A program made the position numbers and the translations under genes. A stretch of DNA of 12,517 bases from CAZRIE01 sp964600075 (GTDB taxonomy: Bacteria; Bacteroidota; Bacteroidia; Flavobacteriales; Flavobacteriaceae), in contig CAZRIE010000123.1 in NCBI GenBank assembly GCA_964600075.1, positions 1 to 12,517 on the forward strand, read 5' to 3'. This document shows, in pieces, positions 8,163 to 12,517 of the stretch (within the stretch, counting starts at the first letter, position 1; every line of letters starts with the position of its first letter). The notes below the pieces were generated by a model that worked only from the letters and a program-made list of their open reading frames with translations, was not told the origin of the DNA and searched no databases.

Positions 8163-9689
8163 ATGCGTCATAACATTTGGTTTTTCGGGGTACTTTGTTT
8201 TCTGTTTTTTTCTTGCGCCGAAAAAATAGACATAGATGAAAGACCGAACATCATATTCGTGCTAGCCGATGACCATCGGTATGATGCTATGGGATTTATG
8301 GGACATCCATTTTTAAAAACGCCGAACATGGATCGTATGGCGCGTGAAGGCATCGTTTTTAAAAACGCGTACGTGACCACGTCCCTTTGCTCCCCCAGCC
8401 GGGCTTCTATACTTTCGGGGCTCTATGCCCATAACCATGGTGTTGTCGACAATTACCACTCCGTCGATGAAAACCTAAAGTTTTTCCCAAGCTATTTAAA
8501 GGATAACGGATATGAAACCGCTTTTATCGGCAAATGGCATATGGGTGGTGAAGACGACTCGCCAAGGGAAGGATTCGATTATTGGTTAAGTTTCAAAGGA
8601 CAGGGTACCTATTGGGCAGATGGTCATGGTACTAGTCGAAAAGTACCGCAAAACAATGCTGAAGGGTATAACATAAACGGTAAAAGAGTTTCACAAAAAG
8701 GATATATCACCGATGAGCTCACTGATTATGCGATGAATTGGTTAGGCCAACATACGCCTGAAAAGCCTTTTATGTTGTATCTATCCCATAAGGCCATTCA
8801 TGCCGATTTTGTTGCCGCCGATAGGCACTTAGGAAGTTATAAGGATGCGGTTGTACCCGATTCGGCCCAATTCAAACATGGAAAGCAAAAACCCATGTGG
8901 GTCATCAACCAGCGCAATAGCCGGCACGGCGCCGATTTTGCCTATAACCTGGCCGATTTCAATATCAACGAATATTATCAACGGTATTGTGAAACTATAC
9001 TTGCAGTCGATGAAAACCTTGGCCGTATCTTGCAATGGGTCGACGGCAATAAGAAAGAAGGACGAAAGACTTTGGTGGTCTATATGGGTGACAACGGTTT
9101 TCATTTCGGCGAACACGGGCTTATTGATAAGCGCAGTGCTTATGAAACATCGATCCGGGTTCCTTTATTAATGTATGATCCGGAAATTAATACGGGCAAA
9201 GTTGTACATGAAATGGTCGCCAATATCGACATCGCCCCTACTTTTTTAGATATGGCAGAAATACCTATTCCAAAGGGTCTAGATGGCCGCAGCATGAAGC
9301 CTTTCGTGCAAAACGAGACTGCGGCCGATTGGCGTAAAGAATTGCTCTATGAATACTATTGGGAACGCAACTACCCATTCACGCCGACAACCAACGCATT
9401 ACTCTCCGAACGTTATAAGTTTATTCGATATCATGGGATTTGGGATTTGGACGAGTTTTATGATTTACAGGAAGACCCCAAAGAATTGAACAACCTCATC
9501 ACCTCGACCGAACATCAAAAATTGATAAAAGACTATCGTCAAAGACTTTTTGAACTTTTACGGGAAACTGGAGGTAAGTCGATGCCGCTACTTGAAGATC
9601 GTGGTAATTACTATCCCCTGCGCAATCCTGAAAAGGCAGAGTCGGCCGAATTTCCGGAAGCCTATTTCATAAAGCCCGAAGAAAAGTAA
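8163..9689 (+). CDS. S1 family sulfatase, lipoprotein, resembling GlcNAc-6-sulfatases (possibly S1_11)
   Basis: This is a membrane-anchored sulfatase acting in the periplasm or at the surface. I choose the ATG at 8163; an in-frame TTG six bases earlier (8157) is possible but gives no better signal. The short hydrophobic leader ends in FLFFS-C, giving a lipobox cysteine at Cys18. The catalytic motif C-S-P-S-R places the formylglycine precursor at Cys76. Asp36/Asp37 (ADDH), Lys124 and His126 (GKWH), Asp310/Asn311 (GDNG) and Lys323 complete the expected active site, so it should be active. The C-terminal YYWERNYPFTPTTNALLSER, KFIRYHGIWDLDEFYDL and DPKELNNLI segments suggest the N-acetylglucosamine-6-sulfatase/mucin-desulfating group. 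The subfamily is assigned from memory and is tentative. The gene is 508 codons and lies close behind the choline-sulfatase-like gene, so co-transcription is likely. The MITE-like element begins 27 bases after its stop. Confidence 0.94.
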   Translation: MRHNIWFFGVLCFLFFSCAEKIDIDERPNIIFVLADDHRYDAMGFMGHPFLKTPNMDRMAREGIVFKNAYVTTSLCSPSRASILSGLYAHNHGVVDNYHSVDENLKFFPSYLKDNGYETAFIGKWHMGGEDDSPREGFDYWLSFKGQGTYWADGHGTSRKVPQNNAEGYNINGKRVSQKGYITDELTDYAMNWLGQHTPEKPFMLYLSHKAIHADFVAADRHLGSYKDAVVPDSAQFKHGKQKPMWVINQRNSRHGADFAYNLADFNINEYYQRYCETILAVDENLGRILQWVDGNKKEGRKTLVVYMGDNGFHFGEHGLIDKRSAYETSIRVPLLMYDPEINTGKVVHEMVANIDIAPTFLDMAEIPIPKGLDGRSMKPFVQNETAADWRKELLYEYYWERNYPFTPTTNALLSERYKFIRYHGIWDLDEFYDLQEDPKELNNLITSTEHQKLIKDYRQRLFELLRETGGKSMPLLEDRGNYYPLRNPEKAESAEFPEAYFIKPEEK

Positions 9690-9719
9690 TTTTCAATATT
9701 TCAAATTTAAAGAGACTTA

Positions 9720-9739
9720 GAGACCGTTTTGAAATATGT
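9720..9739 (+). repeat. Left terminal inverted repeat of the MITE
   Basis: This 20-bp arm is identical to the reverse complement of 9861-9880. The pairing stops at both outer and inner neighbouring bases (9719/9881 pair, but 9718/9882 and 9740/9860 do not), so the boundaries are sharp; the extra A/T pair at 9719/9881 belongs to the TTA duplication. Confidence 0.9.
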
Positions 9740-9860
9740 GATTAGAATTTTTCTTAGTAATTTTTGATGCTATTTTAGGCAAATATTTCTAGCATAGCCT
9801 GAGCTACGGTATAAAAATTTAACGAAGAATAGCGCAAAAAGGAGCATAAAAAAATAATTG

Positions 9861-9880
9861 ACATATTTCAAAACGGTCTC
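9861..9880 (-). repeat. Right terminal inverted repeat of the MITE
   Basis: This 20-bp arm (ACATATTTCAAAACGGTCTC) is the exact inverse of 9720-9739. It ends 21 bases before the start codon of the third sulfatase, so any promoter activity at this end would read straight into that gene. Confidence 0.9.
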
Positions 9881-9901
9881 TTATAGAAAAAAAACGAATC
9901 C

Positions 9902-11329
9902 ATGTTCAAAACACGCACTGTTCTCCTGCTTTTCATTTTTATAACGGCAATCGGCACAGCTCAAAAACCCAACTTTGTAATAACGATAGCAGATGATCAT
10001 GGAGTGTATCATTCTTCTCCCTATGGAGCGACCGAAATAAAAACTCCAAACCTACAGCGGCTTGCCGAAGAGGGCATTCGGTTCGACAATGCCTATGTCG
10101 CCTCTCCGGCCTGTGCGCCGAGCCGCGCAGCTCTTTTCACTGGCATGATGCCTTATAACAATGGTATCGTGGGCAATCATGAAATTGGATTAAAGCCGGG
10201 TGTTGTATCTCTTATTCCCAGCCTTCTTGAACAGGGCTACGAAGTCGTTTTTCATGGTAAGGTCGGTCACTCCGGAAAAAAACACCATGGAGCCTATGTG
10301 CCTGATGAGGTCAAAATACTTGGTGGTGGAGGTCTTCAGCAAACGATGACCCTCGACGAAGTTGAAACCTTTTTTCGCAACCGCCCCAAAGACGCCCCGC
10401 CCCTTGCCATTTTCCTCGGATGGACAGATACCCACACCGCCTGGCCCGCCAAAGAAGACGCTCGCATCTCGCCGGACGAAGTCGTTATTCCTCCCCGTAT
10501 CTACGACACTCCTGAAGCACGAGTAGAAATGACCCGATACATCGAAGGGGCCGAGAACATCGATAAGCGTCTCGGCCAGACCAGGAAACTCATTGACCAA
10601 TACCTTGACCCGGCAAACACCCTGCTCGCCTATACCTCGGATCACGGCATGCCTTGGCCCTTCGCCAAATGGTCTCTCTACGAAACTGGCATCCGCACAT
10701 CATTAATTGTGTCCTGGCCCGGTAAGATAAAACCACATACGACCACAAATGCCATGGTAAGCTGGATCGACCTCATCCCTACCCTTATCCATTTGGCAGG
10801 CGGCAAGGCACCCAAAGGTATTGACGGCAAATCATTTGCCGATGTTCTTTTTGGAAAAACGAGCCAGCATCGCGAAGCTATTTATGCTACGCATAAAGGC
10901 GATAATGACAAGAACGTTTATCCCATGCGCTCCGTTAGGATTGATAATTGGAAATATATTCGCAACTTACATCCAGAATTTGCCTATACGACACACACCG
11001 ATGTCTGGGCAATGGAAAGTCCTCGAACAGAAGGGCATTGGAAACACGCCGGACATCATTGGGAATCCTATATTCAAGCGGCCAAAATCGATCCTGCGGC
11101 GGCCGCCTTTTTGCGAGATTACCATAGCAGTCCCTCGGAAGAGCTCTACCACATTGACCAAGACCCTTTCGAAGAAAAAAACCTCGCCGCTCTCCCGGAA
11201 TATGCCGAAAAACTCACCTCGTTACGTGAAATGGTGCTTAAACGCATGGAAGAAGTCGGTGACGACAAATCCCTTAGCGGCCCTCCACGACTACTAGAAA
11301 ATTATTCGGTTATGGAGTCTTCGGACTGA
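9902..11329 (+). CDS. S1 family sulfatase, heparan N-sulfatase (sulfamidase)-like (S1_8 type)
   Basis: This 475-residue exported sulfatase has a Sec signal at about 1-21 (AIGTAQ) and is probably periplasmic. The maturation motif is C-A-P-S-R, with Cys71 as formylglycine precursor. Asp31/Asp32 (ADDHG), Lys120 and His123 (HGKVGH), His178 (TDTH), Asp247/His248 (TSDHGMPWPFAK) and Lys256 complete the active site. SDHG-x-P-x-P-x-AK-x-x-LYETGIR is typical of the sulfamidase-like branch (S1_8), which includes heparan N-sulfatases as well as bacterial O-sulfatases; the substrate here is unknown. Codon choice departs from the neighbours: of the 21 leucine codons up to residue 260, 17 are CTT or CTC and none is TTG, whereas the first sulfatase uses TTG and CTA freely. 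C-rich wobble positions are obvious (for example 10381-10470). I infer later acquisition from another lineage. It is separated from the other sulfatases by the MITE. Confidence 0.94.
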   Translation: MFKTRTVLLLFIFITAIGTAQKPNFVITIADDHGVYHSSPYGATEIKTPNLQRLAEEGIRFDNAYVASPACAPSRAALFTGMMPYNNGIVGNHEIGLKPGVVSLIPSLLEQGYEVVFHGKVGHSGKKHHGAYVPDEVKILGGGGLQQTMTLDEVETFFRNRPKDAPPLAIFLGWTDTHTAWPAKEDARISPDEVVIPPRIYDTPEARVEMTRYIEGAENIDKRLGQTRKLIDQYLDPANTLLAYTSDHGMPWPFAKWSLYETGIRTSLIVSWPGKIKPHTTTNAMVSWIDLIPTLIHLAGGKAPKGIDGKSFADVLFGKTSQHREAIYATHKGDNDKNVYPMRSVRIDNWKYIRNLHPEFAYTTHTDVWAMESPRTEGHWKHAGHHWESYIQAAKIDPAAAAFLRDYHSSPSEELYHIDQDPFEEKNLAALPEYAEKLTSLREMVLKRMEEVGDDKSLSGPPRLLENYSVMESSD

Positions 11330-11454
11330 ATATAATGACCATGGAATAAGGTCTACCATCTCCTTTTTCAGCCCGGAGTAACTTGCGAATAGCATTTGGG
11401 AAATTTGACGTTTGTAATTGTTTAACTTAGAAAAGCCTATTCATGTTTTAATGC
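11330..11454. other. Intergenic region between convergent genes
   Basis: The third sulfatase and the sigma-factor gene converge on this 125-base AT-rich stretch. I could not find a convincing stem with a T run for either direction, so termination is unassigned. Composition returns to that of the left part of the window immediately after the sulfatase stop. Confidence 0.5.
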
Positions 11455-12090
11455 TTATGAACGAGCGTTCATATACTTCCTTAGTCTGCAAATAGATCGA
11501 CCCATAAGTTTATAGGTTCCCTTAATGGTCAGGACCATTACTTCGGAGATTTCCACATAGCTCAATAATGAGTAGAACTTTAAGTGAATTATTTCTTTCT
11601 GTCTATCGGTAAGCATGCTCAAAGCCATTTGAAGCTCTTTTCGCTGCTGATTGAAATTTTGGTTGTCGATCAAATTTACTTCCGCAGAACAATTTTGTAA
11701 ATACTTTGGGGTTTTAGTAAGCACATTATCCGAGAAAAATTTTCGTTTTTTCACCGACTCGGCAATCAACTTTCTTCGGATCGACTTAAAAAGATAGGAT
11801 TTAATCGATTTTACAGGAGCCAACCGATGCTTCGAGTTCCACAATTCTATAAAAAGATCTTGTATACAGTCTTTGACCAGTTCTTTGTCTTTTGTCAATT
11901 TCAATCCAAAACTATATAACGAAACTGCATGGTTTCTATATATTGTCTCGTAAGCTACGTCGCTACCGGCTTGAAAGCTTCTCCAAAGCTGAAGATCACC
12001 TGACTTGATGGTTTCGTTAGATGCAAATGGAGTCTGTTCTTGTATGACTCCCTGAAAATGACTTGGCTGAAATACTAGATTTAAGTCCAA
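11455..12090 (-). CDS. ECF RNA polymerase sigma factor (sigma-70 family)
   Basis: This is an extracytoplasmic-function sigma factor of the Bacteroidota type that normally works with a FecR anti-sigma factor to switch on SusC/SusD loci. Region 2 spans about 45-112 (AYETIYRNHAVSLYSFGLKL, then VKDCIQDLFIELWNSKHRL and SIKSYLFKSIRRKL). Region 4 with its helix-turn-helix spans about 153-208 (LTDRQKEIIHLKFYSLLSYVEISEVM, KGTYKLMGRSICRLRKYM). The open frame can only begin at a TTG (12088-12090): an in-frame stop lies five codons upstream and no ATG occurs before residue 155. The first 30 residues do not look like usual sigma N-termini. An ATG at 12124 exists in another frame but reaches a stop after 35 codons. 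Either the start is a genuine TTG or the 5' end has been altered. No FecR gene follows it, as would be normal; it converges on the third sulfatase instead. Confidence 0.9.
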   Translation of the reverse strand: MDLNLVFQPSHFQGVIQEQTPFASNETIKSGDLQLWRSFQAGSDVAYETIYRNHAVSLYSFGLKLTKDKELVKDCIQDLFIELWNSKHRLAPVKSIKSYLFKSIRRKLIAESVKKRKFFSDNVLTKTPKYLQNCSAEVNLIDNQNFNQQRKELQMALSMLTDRQKEIIHLKFYSLLSYVEISEVMVLTIKGTYKLMGRSICRLRKYMNARS

Positions 12091-12128
12091 AACAAAGTTG
12101 AGTTAGTTGTTCTAAAAGATTCATACGC

Positions 12129-12166
12129 GGGGGTAAAACGAATTTCGCATCTCACTTTATAACAGA
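12129..12166 (+). promoter_or_regulatory. Second copy of the ECF-type promoter motif, pointing right
   Basis: GGGGGTAAAA (12129-12138), ATCTC (12149-12153) and TATAACAGA (12158-12166) repeat the blocks found ahead of fecR at 27-65, in the same order and almost the same spacing. It is divergent to the sigma gene and lies 38 bases from its TTG start. Transcription from it would run off the right edge. No open frame begins where a FecR gene would be expected, so it may be a leftover of a lost unit or may drive a non-coding transcript. Confidence 0.45.
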
Positions 12167-12175
12167 AAGTTAAAA

Positions 12176-12183
12176 TAAATATA
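12176..12183 (-). promoter_or_regulatory. Weak -7 element for the sigma gene
   Basis: On the minus strand these bases read TATATTTA, one base off TAnnTTTG. No TTTG is found about 19-21 bases upstream; the tandem repeats occupy that place, so a bound activator could substitute. This is suggestive only. Confidence 0.2.
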
Positions 12184-12190
12184 AGGGATA

Positions 12191-12220
12191 ACTGTCCTGT
12201 ACTATCCTGTGCTATCCTGT
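12191..12220. repeat. Three tandem 10-bp repeats (xCTxTCCTGT)
   Basis: ACTGTCCTGT, ACTATCCTGT and GCTATCCTGT follow one another without gaps, so TCCTGT recurs exactly every 10 bases, about one helical turn. The array lies about 100 bases upstream of the sigma gene start and 24 bases beyond the promoter-like motif. Its period fits several protein molecules bound on one DNA face; no regulator is known from the sequence. Confidence 0.75.
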
Positions 12221-12517
12221 ATTGGATTTATTACTAGCACGGTAGGGTTAAACAGCTTATAACAAATACAAAATAAAGGCCATAGCTCTTTCAGGTAGAA
12301 GAACTTTCTGTGCAGCAGGCAGGTGAAGACTATGTTCTGTGAAAAACAAACCTTTTGATATACTGAACTACTTTTACTACTGTAATCTTCGTGCGTATAG
12401 TTGTCTTGAACCCGTTGCATGACTTGCATCTAGTTCCTCCGAACAATGAGCTGACCGTATAGTTTCGAGAACAATGTGTAGCAGCTCGTAGGTATCGACT
12501 TTTAGGCTAGTTCGCAG

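Larger units (their letters stand above)
9717..9883. mobile_element. MITE-like insertion, 161 bp with TTA target duplication
   Basis: Positions 9720-9739 (GAGACCGTTTTGAAATATGT) and 9861-9880 are perfect 20-bp inverted copies of each other. They enclose a 161-bp AT-rich element with no coding potential. Each end is flanked by TTA (9717-9719 and 9881-9883), a 3-bp target-site duplication. Inside, TTCTTAGTAATTTTT (9751-9765) has an imperfect inverted counterpart at about 9813-9829, so the element could fold into a long hairpin. The TNA-type duplication and GAG ends suit mobilisation by an IS5-group transposase (IS1031-like); that family assignment is inference. It lies between the second and third sulfatase genes and breaks their spacing from tight to 212 bases. 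Confidence 0.85.
12091..12517. other. Gene-free right end with promoter-like motif and tandem repeats
   Basis: This 427-base stretch holds no convincing gene on either strand. A 75-codon minus-strand frame at 12202-12429 has no recognisable domain, is cysteine- and serine-rich and overlaps the tandem repeats, so I do not call it. The region upstream of the sigma gene contains a plus-strand copy of the fecR promoter-like motif (12129-12166) and three 10-bp repeats (12191-12220). No FecR-like reading frame follows the motif, unlike at the left end. From about 12230 to the edge I see nothing assignable. Confidence 0.6.

Noticed and set aside
9858..9887. TTGACA (9858-9863) and TATAGA (9882-9887) with an 18-base spacer at the right end of the MITE
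   Set aside because: It resembles an E. coli-type promoter, but Bacteroidota use TTTG/TAnnTTTG, and the start site would leave a leader of only about eight bases before the sulfatase ATG.
10190..10645. Long minus-strand frame opposite the third sulfatase
   Set aside because: It is the antisense of a catalytic sulfatase domain with intact motifs; its length follows from the C-rich wobble positions of the real gene.
12022..12124. ATG at 12124 on the minus strand as start of the sigma gene
   Set aside because: It reads in a different frame from the sigma domains and stops after 35 codons; without evidence of a frameshift I keep the TTG at 12090.
12202..12429. Minus-strand 75-codon frame in the right-end gap
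   Set aside because: No domain, no signal or helical pattern, many cysteines, and its 3' end runs through the tandem repeats.

Overview
The window looks like part of a polysaccharide utilization locus (PUL) from a Bacteroidota bacterium, most likely a marine member of the Flavobacteriaceae (Zobellia/Maribacter-like; the genus is a guess). This rests on the SusC/SusD pair, the FecR-type anti-sigma factor with a C-terminal DUF4974-like domain, the STN domain on SusC, A-rich leaders without strong Shine-Dalgarno sequences, and a cluster of exported S1 formylglycine sulfatases.

Layout, left to right. Positions 1-96 are a leader with a GGGGTA...ATCTC...TATAA(A)CAGA promoter-like motif. A FecR anti-sigma factor (97-1335) follows, then a SusC TonB-dependent transporter with an STN signalling domain (1456-4911) and a SusD-like surface lipoprotein (4922-6460). 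A strong intrinsic terminator (about 6468-6504) closes this block, and a Bacteroidetes-type promoter candidate (6557-6587) lies just after it. Three S1 sulfatases on the same strand come next: a choline-sulfatase-like enzyme (6604-8097), a lipoprotein sulfatase resembling GlcNAc-6-sulfatases (8163-9689), and a sulfamidase-like enzyme (9902-11329). A 161-bp MITE-like element with perfect 20-bp terminal inverted repeats and TTA target duplications (9717-9883) sits between the second and third sulfatases. The third sulfatase has visibly different codon use. Convergent to this block is an ECF sigma factor gene (11455-12090, minus strand) with a TTG start and no FecR partner beside it. The last 427 bases hold no convincing gene, but carry a second copy of the promoter-like motif and three tandem 10-bp repeats.

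How the genes probably work together (inference from family knowledge): SusC/SusD bind and import a sulfated glycan fragment. The SusC STN domain reports ligand occupancy to FecR in the inner membrane, which releases an ECF sigma factor that activates the locus. The sulfatases remove different sulfate esters in the periplasm or at the cell surface. No glycoside hydrolase, polysaccharide lyase, formylglycine-generating enzyme or monosaccharide catabolic gene is visible, so the substrate backbone cannot be named from this window. No tRNA, rRNA, CRISPR array or intact transposase gene was seen.
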